In this document: in pieces, positions 1 to 6,951 of the stretch
How positions within the stretch are numbered: position 1 is the stretch's first letter
Layout: each line of letters opens with the position of its first letter
Position numbers and translations under genes: made by a program
Notes under the pieces: model-generated
Told to the model about the DNA's origin: nothing
What the model saw: the letters and a program-made list of their open reading frames with translations, nothing else
Database searches by the model: none
DNA from: CAWDLX01 sp046728155
GTDB lineage: Bacteria; Actinomycetota; Actinomycetes; Mycobacteriales; Micromonosporaceae
NCBI GenBank assembly: GCA_046728155.1
Contig: JBKPDY010000040.1
Span: 1-19,915, forward strand
Direction: 5' to 3'
Length of the DNA stretch: 19,915 bases

Positions 1-55
1 CCTCAAGCTCCGTGACCGATGAGTCGAACGCATCAACGATGCGTCTGAGCTGAGG
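1..55. other. Nested inverted repeat at window edge (possible terminator)
   Basis: A 7-bp perfect stem, ACGCATC/GATGCGT at 28-34 and 38-44, has a 3-nt loop. Outside it CCTCA (1-5) pairs with TGAGG (51-55) and GCTC (7-10) with GAGC (47-50), leaving A6 bulged and an internal loop. It lies beyond the stop of the minus-strand membrane protein gene that ends at 146, so it may end that transcript or one entering from the left. No U-run is visible. The feature may be cut by the window edge. No gene is supported in 1-145. Confidence 0.3.
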
Positions 56-145
56 AGGTCCCCACCCGATCACGCCGACCCGAGACCATCAGCCCACCGG
101 TCCGCGGCGAGCCCGACCGGTGCATGTCATCTATTGACGGGGAGG

Positions 146-1039
146 CTACGGCTGATCGGACGGTGGCGCCGTCGGGTCCGTCGGCGGAGGCGGAGGCGGC
201 GGCCTGAGCCGGTCGTCCGGCGGGGACACGTGCGGTGGAGGCAGCGGCTGGGCCGACGGCGGCTGCGGGGCGCCCGGCTGTGCGCCTGGCGGCCCGGCGG
301 GCGGAGGCGGCGCGGCAGGCGGAGGCGGTGCACCCGGTGGCGCGGTTGGCGGTGGTGGCGCCCCGATGGGCGGCAACGTCGGCGGTTGCCACGTCGGTTG
401 TGAACCAGGCGGCTGAGCACCGGGCTGCGGATACTGCGGACCACCGGGCGGCGGGCCGCCCGGCCACGCGCCGGGCGTCCACATCACCGGCGCCGGCCGG
501 AAGTAGTCGTTGGACGCCGGCAGGGCGAGCAGGATGACCAAGGTCAACGCGGCCAGGACAGCGAAGAGCAACGAGACCGAGACCAGGATGTCGAGCCCGG
601 CCGGGATGCCGGCCGTGGAGATCTCGACCGACGCGTTGCCGCTCGTGGCCTGCGTGTTGCCGGAGCCCCGCACCACGGCGTTGCCCAGCCCGCAGCCGCA
701 GCAGAGGACGACCAGTCCGTCCACGATCCAGGCCATGATCCGCGCGCCGTTTCGGGGCGCGCCGAGCAGGAACGCCACCGTGAGCTGGGCGGCGACGAGC
801 AGAGCGACGAGCACTCCCACCACCGCCTCCAAAATGTGCTGGACCCGCGTCAGGTCGGCGTCGGTGAGATTCTGCGGGTTGGAGCCGATCACCATGAGGC
901 GCAGATCCGAGAGCGTCACAATGATTCCGATGCCGGCCACCACGAGAAGCGCGGCGATGGCGAATGCCAGCAACCGGGCGAACATCACCGTTCCCGGACG
1001 ACTCCTCGGCGCTTCCGACGCCTCGATCGGGTACGACAT
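146..1039 (-). CDS. Four-helix membrane protein with long proline-rich tail
   Basis: Unrecognised 297-residue protein. Four hydrophobic segments are visible at about residues 21-43, 70-93, 101-123 and 147-173, with a CCGCGC cluster in the third. From about residue 181 to the end it is almost entirely Pro, Gly, Ala and Gln, including several runs of four or more prolines, and looks disordered. Both ends are probably cytoplasmic if there are four passes. The ATG at 1039 is preceded by AAAGGA at SD distance. It lies 89 bp downstream of clpB on the same strand and could be read through from it, but no functional link is evident. Pro-rich tails of this kind are common on actinobacterial membrane proteins and may bind partners. 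The DNA is strongly biased, so long spurious frames exist opposite the tail. Confidence 0.75.
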   Translation of the reverse strand: MSYPIEASEAPRSRPGTVMFARLLAFAIAALLVVAGIGIIVTLSDLRLMVIGSNPQNLTDADLTRVQHILEAVVGVLVALLVAAQLTVAFLLGAPRNGARIMAWIVDGLVVLCCGCGLGNAVVRGSGNTQATSGNASVEISTAGIPAGLDILVSVSLLFAVLAALTLVILLALPASNDYFRPAPVMWTPGAWPGGPPPGGPQYPQPGAQPPGSQPTWQPPTLPPIGAPPPPTAPPGAPPPPAAPPPPAGPPGAQPGAPQPPSAQPLPPPHVSPPDDRLRPPPPPPPTDPTAPPSDQP

Positions 1040-1128
1040 GGCGGTCCTTTCGCGATGGGTTGCCCTACGCTACCGGTGCCATGGTCAACCCCGCCGGGCG
1101 GAGGCGGTCAACCCGCCCGCAACCCCGA

Positions 1129-3732
1129 TCAGGCCCGGGTCACGGTCAGGCTCTCGGCCCGTGGGGGACGGTCGACGATGACCCTGTCCCCGTCGCGCAC
1201 CTCGCCGGCGAGCAGCGAGCGGGCCAGCTTGTCGCCGATCTCGGTCTGGATGAGCCGACGCAGCGGCCGGGCTCCGTACACCGGGTCGTACCCGTGCCGC
1301 GAGAGCCACAGCCGCGCCGAGTCGGTCACCTCCAGTATGAGCCGGCGCCCAGCCAGCCGCTGCCGCAGCAGATCCAGTTGGATGTCCACAATGGAGCTGA
1401 GATCGTCCACCGTCAGCGCGTGGAACACCACGACGTCATCGAGGCGGTTGAGGAACTCGGGCTTGAAGTGCGCCCGTACCGCAACCATGACCGCGTCCCG
1501 GCGCTGGGCCTCAGTGAGGGTCGGATCGGTAAGGTCATCGGCGACGGCGTGCGAGCCGAGATTCGAGGTCAGGATCAGGATGGCGTTGCGGAAGTCGACG
1601 GTGCGGCCCTGCCCGTCGGTCAACCGACCGTCGTCGAGCACCTGGAGCAGGATGTCGAAGACCTCCGGGTGAGCCTTCTCGATCTCATCGAGCAGAATCA
1701 CGCTGTACGGTCGGCGGCGAACCGCCTCCGTCAGCTGGCCGCCCTCCTCGTACCCGACGTACCCAGGAGGTGCACCGACCAATCGGGCGACCGAGTGCTT
1801 CTCGCCGTACTCACTCATGTCGATACGCACCATCGCCCGCTCGTCGTCGAAGAGGAACTCGGCAAGAGCCTTGGCCAGTTCGGTCTTACCCACGCCGGTC
1901 GGTCCGAGGAAGAGGAACGAGCCGGTGGGGCGGTCCGGGTCGGCCAGACCGGTCCGCGCCCGGCGAACTGCATCCGCCACGGCGGCGATCGCCTCGGGCT
2001 GGCCGACCACCCGCCGCCCCAACGACTCCTCCATCCGCAGCAGCTTGGCCGTCTCGCCCTCCATCAACCGTCCGGCCGGGATGCCGGTCCAGGCGGAGAC
2101 GACCGCCGCGATGTCGTCGGGGCCGACCTCCTCCTTGAGCATCGCCCCGTCATGCTGCAATGTGGACAGTTCCAGCTCGGCCTCGGCGAGCCGCCGTTCG
2201 AGTTCGGGGATCCGGCCGTAGCGGAGCTCGGATGCCTTCTCCAGCTCCAGATCGCGCTCAGCCCGCTCCGCCTCCCGGCGCAGGGCGTCCAGCTGCTCCT
2301 TGATGGTGGAGATCTTCGCGATGTGCTCCTTCTCGTTGCGCCAGCGGTCACCGAGGGCGGCCAGCTGTTCGCGTCGGTCGGCCAGCTCCTTGCGCAGCGC
2401 GGCCAGCCGCTCGACGGAGGCCGGGTCGGGCTCCTTCGCCAGGGCCATCTCCTCGATCTCGAGTCGGCGCACTGCCCGCTCGATCTCGTCAACCTCGACC
2501 GGCCTCGAGTCGATCTCCATCCGGAGCCGGGACGCCGCCTCGTCCACGAGGTCGATCGCCTTGTCGGGCAGGAACCGGTCGGAGATGTAGCGGTCGGACA
2601 AGGCCGCAGCGGCAACCAGCGCCGAGTCCGTGATCCTCACGCCGTGGTGAACCTCGTAGCGCTCCTTGAGCCCGCGCAGGATGCCGATCGTGTCGGCCAC
2701 CGACGGCTCTCCCACGAACACCGGCTGGAACCGCCGCTCGAGCGCGGCGTCCTTCTCGATATGCTCCCGATATTCGTCCAATGTGGTCGCTCCGACCATG
2801 CGGAGCTCGCCGCGGGCCAGCATCGGCTTGAGCATGTTGCCGGCGTCCATGGAGCCCTCGCCCTTGCCGGCGCCGACGACCGTGTGGAGCTCGTCGAGGA
2901 AAGTGATGATCTGCCCGTCCGAGTTCTGGATCTCTTCCAGCACGCTCTTGAGGCGCTCCTCGAACTGGCCGCGATACTGCGCGCCGGCGACCATCGCGCC
3001 GAGGTCGAGGCTGACGAGTCGCTTACCGCGCAGACTCTCCGGCACGTCGCCGGCGACAATGCGTTGGGCGAGACCCTCCACGATGGCGGTCTTGCCGACG
3101 CCCGGCTCACCGATGAGGACCGGGTTGTTCTTCGTCCGCCGGGACAGTACCTGCACGACCCGGCGGATCTCGGCGTCGCGGCCGATGACCGGGTCGATCT
3201 TCCCTTCGCGGGCCCGCGTCGTCAGGTCGACGCCGTACTTCTCCAACGCCTGGTACGTCTGCTCGGGGTCGGCTGTGGTGATACGTCGGTCGCCCCCACG
3301 TACGGTGGGGAACGCCGCGACGAGGTTCTCCTCGGTCGCGCCCGCCTGCTTCAGAAGTCTCGAGACATCGCCGCCCACACGGGCCAGGCCGGCCAGGATG
3401 TGTTCGGTGGAGACGTACTCGTCGCCCAGCGGACGGGCGATCTGCTCGGCCGCCTCCAGCGCGTTGACGAACTCGCGGGACAGCGTCGGATTGGCCACAC
3501 TCGGCCCGGTGGCCCGCGGCAGGTTCTCGACCGAGCGGGCGGCAGCCCGGCGGATGTCGGCCGGGTTGGCACCAACGGCCCGGAGCAGGGCGGTGGCGGT
3601 CGAGCCACCGGTGTCGAGCAGCGAGAGCAGCAGGTGCCACGGTTCGACCGTGGGGTGCCCGTTCTTGTCGGCGATCGCAGCCGCGGTCGTGATGACCTCA
3701 CGGCTCTTGGTTGTCAGGCGGTCGGTATTCAT
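1129..3732 (-). CDS. clpB: ATP-dependent disaggregase chaperone ClpB
   Basis: Hexameric Hsp100 disaggregase that threads aggregated protein through its pore and works with DnaK/DnaJ/GrpE in the cytoplasm. The 867 residues match the usual full length. In order: an N-terminal Clp repeat domain (about 1-145), nucleotide-binding domain 1 with Walker A GEPGVGKT at 208-215 and Walker B TFLDELH, a coiled-coil middle domain (about 400-520, Glu/Arg/Leu-rich), and domain 2 with Walker A GPTGVGKT at 610-617, Walker B ILLDEIEK near 680-686, sensor TSNLGS and a C-terminal GARPLRR motif. The middle domain separates it from ClpC and ClpA, and no IGF/L ClpP-docking loop was noticed. The ATG at 3732 has an AGAGGGAG SD. 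A HAIR element lies 27 bp upstream, so heat-shock control by HspR is expected. It is separated from the dnaK operon by one divergent gene. Confidence 0.97.
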   Translation of the reverse strand: MNTDRLTTKSREVITTAAAIADKNGHPTVEPWHLLLSLLDTGGSTATALLRAVGANPADIRRAAARSVENLPRATGPSVANPTLSREFVNALEAAEQIARPLGDEYVSTEHILAGLARVGGDVSRLLKQAGATEENLVAAFPTVRGGDRRITTADPEQTYQALEKYGVDLTTRAREGKIDPVIGRDAEIRRVVQVLSRRTKNNPVLIGEPGVGKTAIVEGLAQRIVAGDVPESLRGKRLVSLDLGAMVAGAQYRGQFEERLKSVLEEIQNSDGQIITFLDELHTVVGAGKGEGSMDAGNMLKPMLARGELRMVGATTLDEYREHIEKDAALERRFQPVFVGEPSVADTIGILRGLKERYEVHHGVRITDSALVAAAALSDRYISDRFLPDKAIDLVDEAASRLRMEIDSRPVEVDEIERAVRRLEIEEMALAKEPDPASVERLAALRKELADRREQLAALGDRWRNEKEHIAKISTIKEQLDALRREAERAERDLELEKASELRYGRIPELERRLAEAELELSTLQHDGAMLKEEVGPDDIAAVVSAWTGIPAGRLMEGETAKLLRMEESLGRRVVGQPEAIAAVADAVRRARTGLADPDRPTGSFLFLGPTGVGKTELAKALAEFLFDDERAMVRIDMSEYGEKHSVARLVGAPPGYVGYEEGGQLTEAVRRRPYSVILLDEIEKAHPEVFDILLQVLDDGRLTDGQGRTVDFRNAILILTSNLGSHAVADDLTDPTLTEAQRRDAVMVAVRAHFKPEFLNRLDDVVVFHALTVDDLSSIVDIQLDLLRQRLAGRRLILEVTDSARLWLSRHGYDPVYGARPLRRLIQTEIGDKLARSLLAGEVRDGDRVIVDRPPRAESLTVTRA

Positions 3733-3758
3733 GGCTCCCTCTGGTTCTCTGACCTAGA

Positions 3759-3779
3759 GTTGAGTGTAGTGCGCTCAAG
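3759..3779 (-). promoter_or_regulatory. HAIR operator (HspR site) upstream of clpB
   Basis: Plus-strand GTTGAGT-N7-GCTCAAG matches the HspR-associated inverted repeat consensus CTTGAGT-N7-ACTCAAG at 12 of 14 positions with the exact 7-bp spacer. On the minus strand TTGAGC inside it could serve as a -35 with a weak TAGGTC -10 sixteen bp downstream, so bound HspR would cover the promoter. The -10 assignment is tentative. Confidence 0.85.
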
Positions 3780-3875
3780 TCTGACGCGCGAGTCTGGTGT
3801 GAAACGCGTGGGTCTGGGGTAACAATTCACCTCGAAATCGGTCGCCGCCTCTTCCCCACGGTGGCGTGTTGCCGC

Positions 3876-3899
3876 TATTTTGACGCCAGCCCGGCTGGC
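3876..3899 (+). promoter_or_regulatory. Possible -10 plus perfect palindrome before the unknown gene
   Basis: TATTTT at 3876-3881 could be a -10 element; no convincing -35 is seen. Immediately downstream is a perfect 7-bp inverted repeat with a single central base, GCCAGCC-C-GGCTGGC (3885-3899), placed where transcription would start and five bases before the AGGAAG ribosome site (3904-3909). A one-base centre is too small for an RNA loop, so it reads better as a protein-binding operator. The binding protein is unknown. Confidence 0.4.
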
Positions 3900-3916
3900 A
3901 TTCAGGAAGTAGTGAC

Positions 3917-4387
3917 GTGAGCCTGCAACAGGTGAGTTTTCGAGGCTTCGCGAATCCGGTCGACCCGACCCCCGCGGAGCTGCGTGCCTGGGCGTACCAC
4001 CCCGACTCGATCCGCCTGCAGATCATGCCACCCGACTGGGACCTCCTCGTCGCGAGCGACCGGCTTATCGGGACGCTGTTCGACCTGGCCATGGACGCAC
4101 GCTGCCCGGCCCGCCGGTTCGCGCTGCACTGCCTGTACATCTACGCCGCTGATGCCATCCGGACCAAGTTCCGGGCTCACCCCAAGCGCCGCCTCCGCCG
4201 GTTGGTCGAGCAGGCCGAGGACGACGGGGACGAGTTGCTGGAGATGTGGGCCCACAACACCCGGGTACTGCTCGCCATGCCGGACCTCTTCGACTACCAC
4301 GACTGGTGCGAGGGCGGACTGGTCCGGACCCCACGGCGGTTGAAAACTCCAAGTGCCGTTCCGCTCCAGCGCAGCGCCCCGGCCTGA
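3917..4387 (+). CDS. Conserved-looking hypothetical protein between hspR and clpB
   Basis: I do not recognise this 156-residue protein. It has no signal peptide or membrane helix. The middle (about 45-110) looks helical, rich in Leu, Arg, Asp and Glu, with aromatic and His residues near 117-130 (LFDYHDWCEGG). The C-terminal 20 residues look disordered. Start: GTG at 3917 with AGGAAG seven bases upstream. It is transcribed away from clpB and towards hspR, so it shares the HAIR-bearing intergenic region with clpB and might also respond to heat shock. It lies inside the chaperone cluster, which suggests but does not show a role in proteostasis. Codon use resembles its neighbours and it looks like a real gene rather than a shadow frame. 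Confidence 0.8.
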   Translation: MSLQQVSFRGFANPVDPTPAELRAWAYHPDSIRLQIMPPDWDLLVASDRLIGTLFDLAMDARCPARRFALHCLYIYAADAIRTKFRAHPKRRLRRLVEQAEDDGDELLEMWAHNTRVLLAMPDLFDYHDWCEGGLVRTPRRLKTPSAVPLQRSAPA

Positions 4388-4408
4388 CTGTCCACCCCGG
4401 CCGGACAG
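4388..4408 (+). terminator. Small hairpin right after the unknown gene's stop
   Basis: CTGTCC (4388-4393) and GGACAG (4403-4408) form a 6-bp stem with a 9-nt loop directly abutting the TGA stop at 4385-4387. It lies between convergent genes (the hypothetical gene and hspR). There is no U-run, so it would be an atypical terminator at best. Confidence 0.35.
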
Positions 4409-4478
4409 CCGCTCTGAGCACGAACCCCGGCCTATCCAGATTCCGTCTGTCAACTGTCCGGGGAAACGGGCACACGGA

Positions 4479-4910
4479 TCAGCGTGTCGTGCGGGGCCTC
4501 CACACCACCAGCGCGGACCGGCTCGTCGCGCGCGGAACGAGGTCACCGCGGGGATACCCCATCGTCTCAATGTCGGCTAGTCGCCGCCGGGCGGCGGCTA
4601 GCTCCTCCTCGAGGTCGGCGATCCGCTGCCGCAGCTCGTACGTCAGTTGCTCCAGTTCGATGATCCGCTTGATGCCGGCAAGGCTGACCCCGTCGTCCTG
4701 ACTCAGCCGCTGGATCTCGCGCAGGATGGCGACGTCGCGAATGCTGTACCGGCGCCCGCCGCCGGAGGCTCGCCCGGGCTGGACCAGCCCCAACCGGTCG
4801 TACTGGCGCAGGGTCTGCGGGTGCATCCCGGCCATCCGGGCGGCGACCGAGATGATCAGCACCTTCGCATCGTCGCTGCTGACCTCGGCGAAGAAGAACT
4901 CGGCTCTCAC
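4479..4910 (-). CDS. hspR: Heat-shock repressor HspR (MerR family)
   Basis: Represses the dnaK operon and clpB by binding HAIR operators, with DnaK acting as co-repressor in studied actinobacteria. The 143-residue protein has a MerR-type winged helix at about 18-88: the recognition region MHPQTLRQYDRLGLVQPGR is followed by a wing GGGRRYSIRDVAILREIQ and the SLAGIKRIIELE helix. A Leu/Glu/Arg coiled coil (about 85-115) should dimerise it. The start is GTG at 4910, overlapping the dnaJ stop (GTGA), so translation is probably coupled. It is the last gene of the dnaK-grpE-dnaJ-hspR operon, giving autoregulation through the dnaK promoter. The basic tail after residue 117 looks flexible. Confidence 0.95.
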   Translation of the reverse strand: MRAEFFFAEVSSDDAKVLIISVAARMAGMHPQTLRQYDRLGLVQPGRASGGGRRYSIRDVAILREIQRLSQDDGVSLAGIKRIIELEQLTYELRQRIADLEEELAAARRRLADIETMGYPRGDLVPRATSRSALVVWRPRTTR

Positions 4911-6130
4911 CGGCGATCACCACCGTAGTCCGGCCGCGCGTGGCTGCCCCGGAACTCGTGGCGCCGGACCATCTCGTCCAGGACACCCCGAGCGGGCGAT
5001 GGCGCGTACAGTGCATAGTCCTCGAGCGCCTTGCGGGCCTCGGGCGTGAGGCTGGCGGGTACATCGACCTCGATCACAACGAGCAGATCCCCCAGCCCGC
5101 CGTCCCGACGGGGCACACCCCGACCACGAACCCGCAGGGTCCGCCCGCTCGGCGTTCCCGGCTGCACCCGCAGCGTAACCGCTCCGTCCAAAGTGGGCAC
5201 TCGAAGGTCCGTCCCGAAGACGGCCTCGGCGTAGCTGATCGGCACCGTCAGGGTCAGGTCATCGCCGTCCCGCCCGAACGTCGCGTCGGGACGTACCTTC
5301 ACCAGCAGATGAAGGTCGCCGGCCTGGCCGCCCCGAACGCCGGGCTCGCCGCGGCCGGCGAGCCGGATGCGCTGGCCGTCGGAGACGCCCGGCGGGATGC
5401 GCACGTTGAGCGTCCGGGTCTTGGTGACTCCGCCCGTCCCGCGGCATTCGGGGCACTTCTCGTCGACGACCGTCCCCGCGCCATGGCACTCGACGCACGG
5501 CTCGGCCATCGCGAAGTGTCCCTGCGGTGACGTCACCATGCCCGTGCCGTGGCACGCGGGGCAGGTGCGCGGCTGGGTGCCGGGCTTCGCCCCGTCACCG
5601 TTGCAGGTGTCGCAGACGCCCGGTGCGTGCAGGGTGATCGGCAACGTCGCGCCGTGCACAGCGTCGGCGAAGTCGAGCGTCACCTCGGCCTCGACGTCGC
5701 GGCCCCGCTGCGGGCCGCGGCGACCGCTCGCCCGTGCCCCACCGCCGAATATCGTGCCGAACAGATCGGTGAATCCGGCCCCGCCGAACCGCTGGTCGCC
5801 GGCCGGGGGGCCGCCGGAGAACAAGTCGTTGAGGTCGAACGGGCTGTACTGCTGCTCTTGGTCGGCGCGGGCGCTGCGGCGGAAGGCGCCCGCTCCGAAG
5901 AGGGAGCGCATCTCGTCGTACTCGCGCCGCTTCGCGGGGTCGGAGAGCACGTCGTACGCCTCGGAGACCGCCTTGAACCGCTCCTCCGCGTCCCGGTTAC
6001 CGGGGTTGCGGTCGGGGTGCAGTTGGCGGGCAAGCCGCCGGTACGCCTTCTTGACATCGTCCTGGGAGGCGGACTTGGAGATCTCGAGGACTGCATAGAA
6101 GTCCTTCTCAAGCCAGTCCTTGGAACTCAC
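4907..6130 (-). CDS. dnaJ: Hsp40 co-chaperone DnaJ
   Basis: Stimulates DnaK ATP hydrolysis and delivers unfolded clients. In the 407 residues are the J domain (about 9-72, HPD at 38-40), a Gly/Phe-rich linker (about 78-140) and a zinc domain with four CxxCxGxG repeats (Cys173/176, 190/193, 212/215, 226/229). Two C-terminal substrate-binding beta domains and a dimerisation segment follow. All zinc ligands are present, so this is a complete class I DnaJ. The start is GTG at 6130 with GGGAGG (6137-6142 on the opposite strand) six bases upstream. It follows grpE by 71 bp and overlaps hspR by 4 nt. Being in the hspR operon it corresponds to the DnaJ1 type of actinobacteria, which often have a second copy elsewhere. 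Confidence 0.97.
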   Translation of the reverse strand: MSSKDWLEKDFYAVLEISKSASQDDVKKAYRRLARQLHPDRNPGNRDAEERFKAVSEAYDVLSDPAKRREYDEMRSLFGAGAFRRSARADQEQQYSPFDLNDLFSGGPPAGDQRFGGAGFTDLFGTIFGGGARASGRRGPQRGRDVEAEVTLDFADAVHGATLPITLHAPGVCDTCNGDGAKPGTQPRTCPACHGTGMVTSPQGHFAMAEPCVECHGAGTVVDEKCPECRGTGGVTKTRTLNVRIPPGVSDGQRIRLAGRGEPGVRGGQAGDLHLLVKVRPDATFGRDGDDLTLTVPISYAEAVFGTDLRVPTLDGAVTLRVQPGTPSGRTLRVRGRGVPRRDGGLGDLLVVIEVDVPASLTPEARKALEDYALYAPSPARGVLDEMVRRHEFRGSHARPDYGGDRR

Positions 6131-6201
6131 GATTCACCTCCCGCCGACGAGTCGATGTATTGAAAGTGAAGCTGTCCGGGGTCGCCGGTGTGCCACCTTC
6201 G

Positions 6202-6951
6202 TCATTCCGGATCGGCCACCGCGACCAGTGCCGGGCGCAGCAACCGGTCTCCGAGCAGGTATCCCCGCCGCATGATGCCGATGCAGGTCGGCTCGCTGAC
6301 CTCGGTCGAGGTCTGATGGGCGACCGCCTCGTGTCGGGTCGGATCGAACGCGTCACCCTGCTCTCCGAACCCGGCCAGGCCTAGCTTGGCCAGGACCGCG
6401 CTGAGCTGCTCCGCAACCGTTCCCAGCTGGCCGGTGAGGTCGCCGTGTTCCCGCGCGCGATCGAAGTCGTCCAGGATCGGCAGGAGCGAGCCGACGACCA
6501 TCGCCACCGTCTGTTCCGCCATTACCCCCCGATCGCGCTCGACCCGCTTGCGGTAGTTGGCGTATTCGGCGGTGATGCGCTGAAGGTCGCGAAGCCGCTC
6601 GTCCAGTTCGGAGCGCAACGCCTCGAGTTCGGCGGCGAAGGCCGACGGGGCTTGGGTCTCGGTCACGTCGGCCGTCGAACTTGCGCCGTCACCCTGCTTG
6701 CCGGCGGGTGCCTTGTGCTTCGAGTCGGTCGTGACCTCGGCCGGCTTCGGCGGTTGACCCATCGGCGGGCTGGTCGGCGGGGTCGTCGGCTGCGCAGGCG
6801 AGCCGCCTTTCGTGGGCTCGCCCTTTCGCTGTTCGGTCTCAGTTTTCGCCTGTCCGGACATGTCGATCTTCCGCTTGTCTCTGATTACGACCTTTTCCCG
6901 GGCTGGTCCGGAGCTCTGCTCCGGACCAGCCGTCTGCCCGTTGTCGGTCAC
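6202..6951 (-). CDS. grpE: Nucleotide exchange factor GrpE
   Basis: Releases ADP from DnaK to reset its cycle; acts as a cytoplasmic dimer. The 249 residues include the conserved actinobacterial N-terminal VVIRDKRKID (21-30), a Pro/Thr/Lys-rich disordered linker (about 40-102), a long coiled-coil helix (about 103-145, ELEALRSELDERLRDLQ) and the C-terminal beta domain with the family signature from GEQGDAFDPTRHEAV to RRGYLLGDRLLRPALVAV. It is longer than the roughly 200-residue family norm because of the linker. The start is GTG at 6951, overlapping the dnaK stop as GTGA, which favours this start and suggests coupled translation. Confidence 0.96.
   Translation of the reverse strand: MTDNGQTAGPEQSSGPAREKVVIRDKRKIDMSGQAKTETEQRKGEPTKGGSPAQPTTPPTSPPMGQPPKPAEVTTDSKHKAPAGKQGDGASSTADVTETQAPSAFAAELEALRSELDERLRDLQRITAEYANYRKRVERDRGVMAEQTVAMVVGSLLPILDDFDRAREHGDLTGQLGTVAEQLSAVLAKLGLAGFGEQGDAFDPTRHEAVAHQTSTEVSEPTCIGIMRRGYLLGDRLLRPALVAVADPE

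Noticed and set aside
1083..1113. GGTCAACC direct repeat (1083-1090 and 1106-1113) between clpB and the membrane protein
   Set aside because: Two copies only, no symmetry or spacing suggesting an operator; may be chance.
964..3822. 952-codon plus-strand frame opposite clpB
   Set aside because: It mirrors clpB codon structure, gives a low-complexity Arg/Gly/Leu/His-rich translation without domains, and has no ribosome site. High-GC DNA produces such antisense frames.
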